DNA of 64,000 nt. Source: Pseudorhodobacter antarcticus. Its GTDB lineage: Bacteria > Pseudomonadota > Alphaproteobacteria > Rhodobacterales > Rhodobacteraceae. This document shows, one piece after another, positions 8,463 through 16,607 of this stretch. The stretch spans positions 1-64,000 of the forward strand of contig CAMAQR010000014.1 in the NCBI GenBank assembly GCA_945860375.1, in the 5' to 3' direction. The notes below the pieces were generated by a model, which saw only the letters and a program-made list of their open reading frames with translations, did no database searches and was not told the DNA's origin. The translations under genes were made by a program, and so were the position numbers. Every line of letters starts with the position of its first letter. The first letter of the stretch is position 1.

Positions 8463-11325
8463 GGCTGGCATCCAACTGGTCATGTGCTGCAACAAGTGCC
8501 GAACGGGCCTGATCCAGCGCCTCCGGCAATTCATCCAGATCGGCATCAAGGGCGTCTGACGGGCCTTGTTCGGCAAGCGTCTCGATCCGGTCAAGCAGGG
8601 TCCCCAAGGCAGGCAGGTCAAAGTTGCCCACCGCCCCTTTCAGATGGTGGGCTGCCCGCGACAGCGCCGCGTGGTCTGCAGAGCTTGCCGCAGCCTCAAT
8701 GGCGGCAAGGCCCTTTGGCAGGCCGTCGAGGAAAAGCCGCGCTAGGGCCACCGCGCGGTTGGCCCCGATGTCACGAGCAAGCTCGAACAGCACATGTCTT
8801 TGCGCAAAATGCGCGCAGAGCGCAGCCTGCAAGACCTCGGGCGATAGCGGTTTGGCAAGCACAGCCGACATCCCTGCCGCAAGGTTTTCGCGAGTGTCCG
8901 CCTCTTGCACATGGGCAGAGATGCCGATGATCGGCAGCCCGGCAATCCGCGGGTCCGCACTCATTCGGATCGTTCGGGTCGCGGCGGTTCCCGAAAGGCC
9001 CGGCAGATTGACGTCCATCAGGATCACATCGAAACGGGCATCGTTCAGAGCTATAAGTGCGGCCTCTGCCGTGGCCACAACCTTTGCTGAATGGCCCATG
9101 TCTTCCAGATAGGTTTGAATGACCATCTGGTTGATATCATTGTCTTCCACCACCAGCGCTTGCAACCTGTGGGCAGCCGGCGGAACGGCTGCAACTGGGG
9201 GGTCGGCCGGCAGGTCTGCCGCATCGCCAAGAGCAAACCCTGCAACCAGGGTGAAGGTGGTCCCCACACCTGTGGCGCTTTGCACCAAGAGGCTGGCCCC
9301 CATCACATCAGCAAAGCGCTTGCAGATCGCCAGACCAAGTCCGGTGCCGCCATATTGCCGTGCCGTCTGGGCATCCTCCTGCTCGAACACCCCGAACACC
9401 CGGCCTTGCGCGGATTCGGCAATTCCCTTGCCGGTATCCTTGACGATAAAGCAGAGATCAGGGCGGGCTTCGGTCCCGACGGCCGCAACCGTCAGGCGCA
9501 CTTCGCCATGCTCGGTGAACTTGACGGCATTGGAGACCAGGTTGAACAATATCTGACGCAGTTTGCCCATGTCGCCGATCACGGCGGCGGGCAGATCGGC
9601 AGGCAGGTCCAGATGCATCGCAAGCCCTTTTTCCTGGGCACTCGGCGCCATCACAACAGCAATGTCGCGCATCAGGTTGCCGGGCGAAAAGGTGACTTCG
9701 GTCAACGTGGCCGTCCCGGCTTCGATCTTGGAATAATCCAGAATGTCGTTGAGGATGGTCATCAAACCTTCGCCCGAGGCATGGGCTGCGCGCAACTGGT
9801 GCTGTTGGCGCATGGTCAACCCGTCGCGACCTAGGCTGCGCAACATGCCCAGAACCCCGTTCATCGGGGTGCGGATCTCATGACTCATCATCGCCAGGAA
9901 TTCGGACTTGGCGCGGTCGGCGGCTTCGGCCCGCTTGCGCGCCTCGGCATGGGCGCTGACCTCGCCGCGCAACTGAGTGGTCTGTTCGGCGACCAGCAAT
10001 TGCAACTCCAGCCGGTGGCGCTGCAATTCGGCCAGGTTTTGGTTGCGTTCGGCGGAAAGCGCGTGGTTTTCGATGCCTTGCAAGCGGAACACTTCGACCG
10101 CCGCTTCCATCTCGGCGATCTCGTCGATGCCTTGTGGCACGATGCGCTTCACCTCTTCGCCCTGCGCCAGCCGGGCCATCGTGCCCGACAGCGCTTCCAG
10201 CCGCCGGGTGATGTTGCCGCGCACATAGAACCAGACCACGGCCAATGACAGCACCAAGGCCGCGACCGACCCCCAGGCGTAAAGCTGCTGGGTGGCGCGA
10301 ATGGCGGCGGTGGCCCCATCCCCGGCTTGCACCGCCCGCGTGGTGATCAGGTCCGCCAGGGATTGCGCTTCGCCGTCCAGCCGCCCCGCCGCCGTGGCAA
10401 CTTCGCCTTGCGCAAGCGCGATCAGCAGGTTCAGGTCAAGGATACTTCTGGTCAGATTGAACAGGTCTTCGGCATCCGGGGGCGGCGCAGAGCTTGGCCG
10501 GATCATTTGCAACAAGGCCAAAGCGCGTTCGGCCCGGATCGGGTCTTTCACCGCCAGAATCCGGCGTTTGACGATGTCAATCCGGGCCTCTAGCTCGGAC
10601 TGCAACAGTGCCATCTCTTCTCGGTTCTGAACCGTCACAATCCGGTTCAGCAAGAGCCCCACCTCGCCAATATGCGACCGCATTTCGGACATCAGGCCCT
10701 GTTGGAACAGATCGACCTCGATCAGCTTGTCGAGCGAGTAGAGGCGCGATTCAGTATCTGGGCCAGTGCTCTCCAGATCATAGAGGTTCGAAATCGCTGC
10801 GGCCGTTCCCATCTGGGCATTGGCAACCAGCGTATCGGCGATTTCCAGAAGTTCGGTGGTGGCCCCAAGACCCGCCAAGAGCCGCGCCGCTTGCGCTTCG
10901 GTCGCGATGATCCGGTTCTGGACCAGCCGGTCCAGCCGCTCGATGCTGCTGCGCACATCGGCTTCGGCTTGCGCAAGGCCTGCGGGCGCCGGGTTGCCGA
11001 TGTCAGCATACCGCGCGACCCGACGGGTCAGCGCATCGACCTGAGCAAAAAGATAATCCGCCCGCTCGCGGCGCGCGGCGTCGGTGCTGACGGCGGCCAA
11101 TTCGGGCGCGACCGCCACGATGCGGCTGCTTTCCTCGATAAAACCGCGCACTTCCGTGATCGCCGGGATCGCCTCGATGACGACCGTTGTCTGGTTGCGC
11201 GCCACCTTCTGCAACTCGAACCAGCCCAGAATGCCGGTTACGGCGGGCAGTCCGGCAATGACCAGAAAGGCCGTCAAAAGCATGCGGCCCAAGCTTGCAC
11301 GTGAAAGGCTGGACTTGTGCTGCAT
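8443..11325 (-). CDS. torS: TorS-like hybrid sensor histidine kinase
   Basis: A 960-residue tripartite sensor kinase with the architecture of E. coli TorS. Order: transmembrane segment (about 15-35), long helical periplasmic sensor (about 40-345), second transmembrane segment (about 350-370), HAMP (to about 425), coiled coil, HisKA with FLAMMSHEIRTPMNGVLGM, HATPase with NLVSNAVKFTEHGEV, DTGKGI and GGTGLGLAI, receiver with VVEDNDIN and ILMDVNLPGLSG, and C-terminal Hpt with AAHHLKGAVGNF. The phosphorelay would run His, Asp, His, then TorR Asp. The periplasmic helical domain is the type that docks the ligand-binding partner TorT, which is encoded divergently 58 bp away. Confidence 0.88.
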   Translation of the reverse strand: MQHKSSLSRASLGRMLLTAFLVIAGLPAVTGILGWFELQKVARNQTTVVIEAIPAITEVRGFIEESSRIVAVAPELAAVSTDAARRERADYLFAQVDALTRRVARYADIGNPAPAGLAQAEADVRSSIERLDRLVQNRIIATEAQAARLLAGLGATTELLEIADTLVANAQMGTAAAISNLYDLESTGPDTESRLYSLDKLIEVDLFQQGLMSEMRSHIGEVGLLLNRIVTVQNREEMALLQSELEARIDIVKRRILAVKDPIRAERALALLQMIRPSSAPPPDAEDLFNLTRSILDLNLLIALAQGEVATAAGRLDGEAQSLADLITTRAVQAGDGATAAIRATQQLYAWGSVAALVLSLAVVWFYVRGNITRRLEALSGTMARLAQGEEVKRIVPQGIDEIAEMEAAVEVFRLQGIENHALSAERNQNLAELQRHRLELQLLVAEQTTQLRGEVSAHAEARKRAEAADRAKSEFLAMMSHEIRTPMNGVLGMLRSLGRDGLTMRQQHQLRAAHASGEGLMTILNDILDYSKIEAGTATLTEVTFSPGNLMRDIAVVMAPSAQEKGLAMHLDLPADLPAAVIGDMGKLRQILFNLVSNAVKFTEHGEVRLTVAAVGTEARPDLCFIVKDTGKGIAESAQGRVFGVFEQEDAQTARQYGGTGLGLAICKRFADVMGASLLVQSATGVGTTFTLVAGFALGDAADLPADPPVAAVPPAAHRLQALVVEDNDINQMVIQTYLEDMGHSAKVVATAEAALIALNDARFDVILMDVNLPGLSGTAATRTIRMSADPRIAGLPIIGISAHVQEADTRENLAAGMSAVLAKPLSPEVLQAALCAHFAQRHVLFELARDIGANRAVALARLFLDGLPKGLAAIEAAASSADHAALSRAAHHLKGAVGNFDLPALGTLLDRIETLAEQGPSDALDADLDELPEALDQARSALVAAHDQLDASPSQAAQ

Positions 11326-11343
11326 ATTCCGTGCACCTTACTT

Positions 11344-11359
11344 CTTGTCTGGGGACAAG
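11344..11359. promoter_or_regulatory. inverted repeat in the torS/torT divergent promoter
   Basis: CTTGTC-tggg-GACAAG is a perfect 6-bp dyad with a 4-base spacer in the 58-bp gap between the divergent torS and torT start codons. It is a candidate operator controlling sensor expression. The bound protein is unknown. Confidence 0.4.
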
Positions 11360-11383
11360 AATACAGGAGACGCGGGCAAAGAC

Positions 11384-12442
11384 ATGCAATTTCTGCGGCA
11401 CCTTTTCTTTGCCGGTCTGCTGGCGCTGGGGGCCGCAAGCGCGCGCGCCGAAACTTGGGACCTGCAGGTTCCGACGGTGCCCTTCGACGATGACAGCCCA
11501 ACCGAAGCGTTGGTTTATCAGCCGCTTGACCGCGCCGCGAAGCCTTGGCGCCTTTGCGTCATTTATCCGCACCTGAAAGATGCCTATTGGCTTAGCGTCA
11601 ATTACGGCATGGTCGAAGAAGCCAAGCGGCTGGGTGTGTCGTTCGATCTATATGAGGCCGGGGGCTACCCGAACCTTTCCCGCCAGATCGAGCAGGTCAA
11701 GGCCTGCGGCAAACGCCAGATGGATGCGCTTATCCTTGGGGCCGTGTCGTATGAAGGGTTGACCCCCACGGTCATCGAAATTGCCCGGCAAATGCCTGTG
11801 ATCGCAGCCGTGAACGACATGGACGACGCAGGCGTCACCGCGAAATCCAGCGTCTCGTGGCGCGAAATGGGGCTGGCCGCTGGCCGCGAGATCGCAAAGC
11901 GACACCCCAAAGGCAGCGCGCCGGTCCGTCTGGCCTGGTTTCCCGGCCCCAAGGGTGCCGGCTGGGTGCAGTTTGTCGAAGCTGGGTTCCTGAAGGCCGT
12001 GGCCGAAAGTTCAGCCGAGATCGTCGCCACCCGCTTTGGGGACACCGGGATGGAGCAACAGGTGCTTTTGGTCGAAGACGTGCTCGATACGGTGCCCGAC
12101 ATCGACTATCTGGTCGGCAGCGGGCCGATGGCCGAAGCCGCCGTTTCGATTCTGCGCGCCCGGGGACTGACCGACAAGATCGGAATCGTGTCAACCTATG
12201 TCAGTCACGGCGTCCACCGTGGCATCAAGCGGGCGCGCATTCTGGCAGCGCCCACCGACTTTGCCGTGCTTCAAGGCCGGCTTGCGATCGAGCTTGCGGT
12301 GCGCGCCATCGAAGGCAAGCTGACAATCCGCCATGCCGGGCCAAGGATCGTCACTCTGACACTCGAGAACACCGACATGATCGGCACGGCGGAATCCCTT
12401 GCTCCTGCCTCTTTCGTGCCGGTTTTCAAGGTTGCAGACTGA
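11384..12442 (+). CDS. torT: TorT-like periplasmic ligand-binding sensor partner
   Basis: A 352-residue periplasmic-binding-protein-fold receptor (type I, sugar-binding-like). Residues 1-21 form a signal peptide (LLALGAASARAE). The mature protein shows TorT features: WDLQVPTVPFDDDSP, RLCVIYPHLKDAYWLSVNYGMVEEAKRLG, YPNLSRQIEQV, DALILGAVSYEGL, PVIAAVNDMDDAG, and a conserved C-terminal TLENTDMIGT region. In E. coli, TorT binds TMAO in the periplasm and signals through TorS. The start at 11384 has caggaga upstream at slightly long spacing. Divergent placement from torS supports a working TorT-TorS-TorR set. The ligand may be TMAO or a related amine. Confidence 0.83.
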   Translation: MQFLRHLFFAGLLALGAASARAETWDLQVPTVPFDDDSPTEALVYQPLDRAAKPWRLCVIYPHLKDAYWLSVNYGMVEEAKRLGVSFDLYEAGGYPNLSRQIEQVKACGKRQMDALILGAVSYEGLTPTVIEIARQMPVIAAVNDMDDAGVTAKSSVSWREMGLAAGREIAKRHPKGSAPVRLAWFPGPKGAGWVQFVEAGFLKAVAESSAEIVATRFGDTGMEQQVLLVEDVLDTVPDIDYLVGSGPMAEAAVSILRARGLTDKIGIVSTYVSHGVHRGIKRARILAAPTDFAVLQGRLAIELAVRAIEGKLTIRHAGPRIVTLTLENTDMIGTAESLAPASFVPVFKVAD

Positions 12443-12856
12443 CAACCGGCCCTTTGTCGACGGTTTGGATCGGGCTGGCCAGACGCAGGGTCGACGGCGG
12501 CCCACGGCAGGACACCCAAAAGCAGCACACCCTTGCCGAACGAATGGCCCATGGCCCAAGGGATCGGAGGCAACAGGCCAAAAAACAGGTCACGCGGTGA
12601 CAACTGCCGTTTATCCCGAGTTGCTTTCTTCTGCAGAATAAGGTGACGCCAAATCCTGACCTTGGCGATTAAGGAAAAAGGGGTTGGTCAAAGAAAACTC
12701 TTCGCGGTTTCCATCCATCTTTTGCGCGCGGGCATCGTCAGAAACGCGATGGGTTCGGGCCATGGTGACTTCGGCAACCAGCCTCGCCTCAAAGACTTTG
12801 GCGGATTTTCTGCGCCCCGGGGGTTCAGTTGGGGCGCAGCGGGTTTGTTTTCAGCC
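12443..12856. other. intergenic region, possible gene remnant and hairpin
   Basis: No intact gene. On the minus strand a frame starting at 12603 reads MSPRDLFFGLLPPIPWAMGH and continues hydrophobic for about 35 residues before becoming noise inside torT; it recalls the start of an EamA-type transporter and could be a remnant. A perfect 8-bp hairpin TGCGCCCC (12811-12818) with GGGGCGCA (12831-12838) lies just past the creatinase stop and may end its transcript, though no clear T-run follows. Confidence 0.4.
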
Positions 12857-14080
12857 TCAGTTCTTGACGATCAGATGATCGGGGCCATAGGCAAAACCGG
12901 TGATGTTGGTGTTGCCCTTGTTGTTTTCCTTGGTGATGACCAGAATGTCATGCTCGCGGTAGCCGCCTGCGCCGGGCAGATGGTTCGGCACGGTGATCAT
13001 CGGCTCCATCGAAACAACCATGCCTTCTTCCAGAACCGTATCACAATCTTCGCGCAGTTCCAGCCCCGCCTCTCGGCCATAGTAGTGGCACAGCACGCCG
13101 AACGAGTGGCCGTAGCCGAAGCTGCGGTATTGCAGCAGGTTTTCCGCCGCATACATCTCGTTCAGTTCCTTGGCGATATCGCTGCACTTGGCGCCCGGAA
13201 CCAGCAATTCCTTGCCGCGATCATGCACGGCGCAGTTGATGTTCCACAGGCGCGTATGCTCGTCCGAGGCCTCTTCCGAAAACAGCGTGCGCTCCAGCGC
13301 CACATAATAGCCAGCAACCATCGGGAAGCAGTTCAGCGACAAGATATCGCCCTTTTCGATCTTGCGGCTGGTCACCGGGTTGTGGGCGCCATCGGTGTTG
13401 ATTCCAGACTGGAACCAGGTCCAGGTGTCCAACAGCTCGCCATGCGGCCAGACCTTGGCAATTTCGCGCACCATGGTTGCAGTGGAATGCAGCGCCACCT
13501 CATGCTCTGGCACGCCGACGGCGATCGCCTCAACGCAAGCCGCGCCGCCGATGTCAGCGATACGGGTCATCTTGGCAATATGGGCGATTTCCTCGGCCGA
13601 TTTGATCATCCGCAGACGCATGGAGGCCGCACCGATATCGACGAATTCCATGCCGGGGAATTCGGATTTCAGCAGGTTCAGCGTGTCGATGTTGATGTGG
13701 TCAAACTCGATCCCCAGCCGCTTGACGCCGCCGGTCAACCCGCGAACGGCGTGAAAATAATTGTCTTTCTGCCAATCGGTGTAGGTGACGTTCTTGCCGC
13801 CAAAGGTCCGACGCCACGGCTGGCCGCCATCGATGCCCGCGCTGATCGAGGTGGCGATGTTGTGATCGACCAGAAAGCCGTAACGGCGACCGAAATAGCA
13901 GAACATGAAGTCGGCGTAATAATTGATGCAGTGATAGCTGGTGAACAGGGCCGCATCAATCCCGGCTTGCGCCATGTGGCCACGGATCGCATCAAGGCGC
14001 CGCTGCATTTCGGCATCCGAAAAAGTTGGCACGGCCTTTTGGCCATTGTCCACGTAGTTTTGCAAACGCTCACGTTCCAT
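12857..14080 (-). CDS. creatinase (creatine amidinohydrolase)
   Basis: Cytoplasmic enzyme of the pita-bread fold that hydrolyses creatine to sarcosine and urea. The 407-residue product matches creatinase rather than a general Xaa-Pro peptidase: the N-terminal domain has GRRYGFLVDHNIATSISAGIDG and FGGKNVTYTDWQKDN; the C-terminal domain has TWTWFQSGINTDGAHNPVT, YRSFGYGHSFGVLCHYYGRE and VSMEPMITVP, with the catalytic His in GYGHS. The metal-ligand set of the peptidases is not retained, as expected for creatinase. The start is the ATG at 14080, seven bases after ggag; a TTG at 14092 is in frame. It is divergent from a LysR regulator. Sarcosine formed here could feed a dehydrogenase such as the one at 36.5-39.0 kb. 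Confidence 0.9.
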   Translation of the reverse strand: MERERLQNYVDNGQKAVPTFSDAEMQRRLDAIRGHMAQAGIDAALFTSYHCINYYADFMFCYFGRRYGFLVDHNIATSISAGIDGGQPWRRTFGGKNVTYTDWQKDNYFHAVRGLTGGVKRLGIEFDHINIDTLNLLKSEFPGMEFVDIGAASMRLRMIKSAEEIAHIAKMTRIADIGGAACVEAIAVGVPEHEVALHSTATMVREIAKVWPHGELLDTWTWFQSGINTDGAHNPVTSRKIEKGDILSLNCFPMVAGYYVALERTLFSEEASDEHTRLWNINCAVHDRGKELLVPGAKCSDIAKELNEMYAAENLLQYRSFGYGHSFGVLCHYYGREAGLELREDCDTVLEEGMVVSMEPMITVPNHLPGAGGYREHDILVITKENNKGNTNITGFAYGPDHLIVKN

Positions 14081-14205
14081 TGGAATCTCCAAAGATTGGG
14101 CGGGCCCAGACTGACCCCATTGAAGTCGATCAAGCCCTTGTTGAACCGCCTTGTCAAAAGACCATTTTTCACGATAGCATCAGTTTTTCTAATGCTTTGG
14201 CCCCG

Positions 14206-15111
14206 ATGACAAAACTTCCTCTCAATGCCCTGCGTGCCTTCGAGACGGTTGCCCGCCTGGGGTCATTCCGCGCCGCTGCCGATGCGCTGTTTGTCACGCA
14301 ATCCGCCGTCAGCCACCAGATCCGCAATGTTGAGGAGTGGCTGGGCAGGCCGTTGTTTGACCGTGAGGGCAACCGAACCCGGCTTTTGCCGCATGGGGCC
14401 GATCTGGCGCGCAGTCTGGCAGGATCGCTGGCCGAGATTGAATCCGCCTGCAACCGGGCGCGCAATATCAGTCAGGCCCTTGTTATTGCAGCAATTCCCT
14501 CGGTCGCGATGTGCTGGTTGATCCCCCGCCTCAGCCGCTTTCGCACCGCACATCCGGAGATCGAAATTCGGATCGTCTACGCCATGCATGGCCGTGAGAT
14601 CAACTTTCACGATGTGCATCTGGCCTTTGTCTTTGCGAAAGAGGCACCGTCCGGCTCGATGATCGAGGCGCAGTTCTATCTGGCGGGGCAAAGTGTGCCG
14701 GTGTGCAGTCCCTCACGTTTGGCCCATCTTGGCCACAGGCCTGAAACCGTGACCGATTTTCTCACCTTGGGTCTTTTGCATGATGGCGCACCGACAGGCT
14801 GGACGAACTGGCTGACAGGGGTGGACAGCGGCTTACCAGTTCACGCCACTGCCGCCTCTTTTGACGGTACGACTTTTGAGGATTTCAACCTTCTTCGTGC
14901 CGCTGCGTTGTCGGGACAGGGTGTGGCGCTCTGCCCCAAGGCCATGATCCAGCCCGATCTGGAATCTGGCGGCTTGGTCCAGATTTCCCAAAGGGTGCAG
15001 GACGACGGTTACAATTACTATCTGTTGTCCTCCACCACAGCGCCACCGCGGGTCAACCATCAAGCGCAGGTGTTTCGCGATTGGGCGATGGCAGAACGCG
15101 ACGAAGCCTGA
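14206..15111 (+). CDS. LysR-family transcriptional regulator
   Basis: A 301-residue regulator. The N-terminal winged helix (residues 1-60) reads LPLNALRAFETVARLGSFRAA with recognition helix FVTQSAVSHQIRNVEEWLG, close to the GcvA-type subgroup. Residues 90-295 form the effector-binding domain, including IAAIPSVAMCWLIPRL and GLLHDGAPTGWTNWL. It is divergent from creatinase across 125 bp, the usual arrangement for a LysR activator and its target, so creatine or a product is a plausible inducer. That link is inference. The ATG at 14206 begins the conserved domain. Confidence 0.85.
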   Translation: MTKLPLNALRAFETVARLGSFRAAADALFVTQSAVSHQIRNVEEWLGRPLFDREGNRTRLLPHGADLARSLAGSLAEIESACNRARNISQALVIAAIPSVAMCWLIPRLSRFRTAHPEIEIRIVYAMHGREINFHDVHLAFVFAKEAPSGSMIEAQFYLAGQSVPVCSPSRLAHLGHRPETVTDFLTLGLLHDGAPTGWTNWLTGVDSGLPVHATAASFDGTTFEDFNLLRAAALSGQGVALCPKAMIQPDLESGGLVQISQRVQDDGYNYYLLSSTTAPPRVNHQAQVFRDWAMAERDEA

Positions 15112-15693
15112 CTTTTGCTGGCTTGCAGGGCCACCAACAGCGAGGGCGCCGGTTTTCCAGACATCCTTCTGCGGTCTGATGGCCAAACGCAACGTGGTAT
15201 CACCCATGCCTAGAAAGGATTCATCAGGAAATCTTTGCAGTTGCAGTGCTTGTCGGGTTGAACCCGGCGAAAGACTTCGGACTGTTGCGAGCGCGGCCCG
15301 GTGTTTGGCAAAGCGGTCTGCCTCGGTCAGACGCTGTATTTGGCAAGATGATCCTGCGGCAATCGGCAGGCTGACCGCGATCGCGTTCGAGCGGCAGCAG
15401 AACCTGAAGCGACAATCTGTTCTGGAAATCGGGTGACAATCAATTCGTGCCCAGTTCGGGACATCCGCTTTTCCATTGGCTTGCGCCGGACCCGCTCCGA
15501 CACCGGCCAAAACCCTTTGCGACGCACGACGGCGTTGATCTCGACCATAGGGTTCCACTTCGCATTCAGGCTCGTATGACGATGAAAAAAGCCCGCAGAA
15601 ACCCGACTGCGCCATGACGGACAGACCGCGTTTCAAACTGAGCCACTATCTGGCTATATCGCCTTAAAATCAGAGACATTTTTCGAGCCGCCC
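15112..15693. other. intergenic stretch upstream of rhodopsin, no gene recognised
   Basis: About 580 bp without a recognisable gene. Several short open frames occur on both strands, but none shows a family motif or credible ribosome-binding site. It may be decayed sequence. Confidence 0.4.
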
Positions 15694-15721
15694 TTGTCTT
15701 ATTCAACATTCAACCTAGCAT
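15694..15721 (+). promoter_or_regulatory. candidate rhodopsin promoter with tandem heptamer
   Basis: TTGTCT (15694-15699) and TAGCAT (15716-15721) are 16 bp apart and 29 bp before the rhodopsin ATG. The spacer holds a perfect tandem 7-bp repeat, ATTCAAC ATTCAAC (15701-15714), which could be an operator. Promoter call by eye. Confidence 0.38.
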
Positions 15722-15749
15722 CTGAGAACCTAAACCAAAGGAAAGTTCC

Positions 15750-16523
15750 ATGGAAACAGTCTCGGACGTCATCTCTCTCGCCCAATACGACCTTATCTAC
15801 AACGCGTTTTCGTTCGCTCTCGCCGCAATGATGGCGGCGACGCTGTTCTTCTGGTTCGGCCGCTCGCAAGTGGCGGACAGGTACAAAACCGCAATGACAG
15901 TGACCGGGTTGGTCACATTCGTCGCGGCCTACCACTATCTGCGGATCTCGCAGAGCTGGGCAGCGGCTTACATTGTGGCAGACGGAGTCGTCGCCGTGTC
16001 GCCCGTCGGCTTCAACGATGCCTACCGCTATGTTGACTGGTTCCTAACGGTGCCACTGTTGTTGGTCGAGTTGATCCTCGTCATGGGCCTGAGCCGCCAG
16101 GAAACCTCGTCAAAGGCCATTCGCCTTGGCGTGCTGGCCGCATTGATGGTCGGATTGGGCTACCCCGGCGAGATTGCCGATGCCGCGTCTGGGCGTTGGC
16201 TGTGGGGCGCATTGTCGATGATCCCGTTCCTGTGGATCGTCTACGAGCTGTTCGTCGGTCTTAGCCGGTCGGTCGATCAGCAACCCGAAAGTGCGCGCGG
16301 GCTTGTCAAAATGGCAATTTGGGTAACCGTTTTGTCGTGGTCGTTCTACCCGGTGGTGTTCTTTGCCGGTGCGGTCGGGCTTGAAGGCACAACTGCGCTG
16401 ACTGTGGTCCAAGTGGGCTACACCATCGCCGATCTGGTCGCAAAAGCTGGCTTTGGCGTCCTGATCTTCATGATCGCGATGCGCAAATCCGAAGCGGACA
16501 TGGGCCAGGCAAAGACAGCCTGA
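15750..16523 (+). CDS. green-type proton-pumping rhodopsin, xanthorhodopsin-like
   Basis: Seven-helix light-driven outward proton pump of 257 residues. Helix C reads YRYVDWFLTVPLLLVELIL: Asp96, Thr100 and Glu107 match the D-T-E acceptor/donor motif of proteorhodopsins, and Leu104 sits at the spectral tuning position, predicting green absorption. The retinal Schiff-base Lys is Lys232 in IADLVAKAGFG, and His62 in AAYHYLR corresponds to the proton-acceptor-associated His. Helix E reads RWLWGALSMIPFLW; Gly153 is where xanthorhodopsins carry the small residue opening a fenestration for a carotenoid antenna. aaagga lies 7 bases before the ATG. It heads the crtE-I-B-Y-blh cassette that makes its retinal, with an intervening hairpin terminator. 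Confidence 0.96.
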   Translation: METVSDVISLAQYDLIYNAFSFALAAMMAATLFFWFGRSQVADRYKTAMTVTGLVTFVAAYHYLRISQSWAAAYIVADGVVAVSPVGFNDAYRYVDWFLTVPLLLVELILVMGLSRQETSSKAIRLGVLAALMVGLGYPGEIADAASGRWLWGALSMIPFLWIVYELFVGLSRSVDQQPESARGLVKMAIWVTVLSWSFYPVVFFAGAVGLEGTTALTVVQVGYTIADLVAKAGFGVLIFMIAMRKSEADMGQAKTA

Positions 16524-16540
16524 TCGTCGAAAAAAACCTC

Positions 16541-16575
16541 TCCGGTGGTGGCGTCGTCACCACCGGAACATTTTT
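16541..16575 (+). terminator. intrinsic terminator/attenuator between rhodopsin and crtE
   Basis: TCCGGTGGTG (16541-16550) pairs perfectly with CACCACCGGA (16558-16567) across a 7-base loop and is followed by acaTTTTT. It lies 18 bp after the rhodopsin stop and before the likely crtE start, so most transcripts may end here and only read-through would express the retinal genes. Confidence 0.8.
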
Positions 16576-16607
16576 CAAAGCCCATCAAGCCAGAGCGATC
16601 CCCAGAC

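Noticed and set aside
12443..12603. EamA-transporter-like N-terminus on the minus strand
   Set aside because: Only about 35 hydrophobic residues resemble the family and the frame then runs antisense through torT; too little to call a pseudogene.
12662..14209. 515-codon open frame antisense to creatinase
   Set aside because: Covers a gene with clear creatinase motifs; the antisense translation shows none and lacks a ribosome-binding site.
15179..15548. Short open frames between the LysR and rhodopsin genes
   Set aside because: Frames on both strands overlap one another, lack motifs and ribosome-binding sites, and none is clearly preferred.
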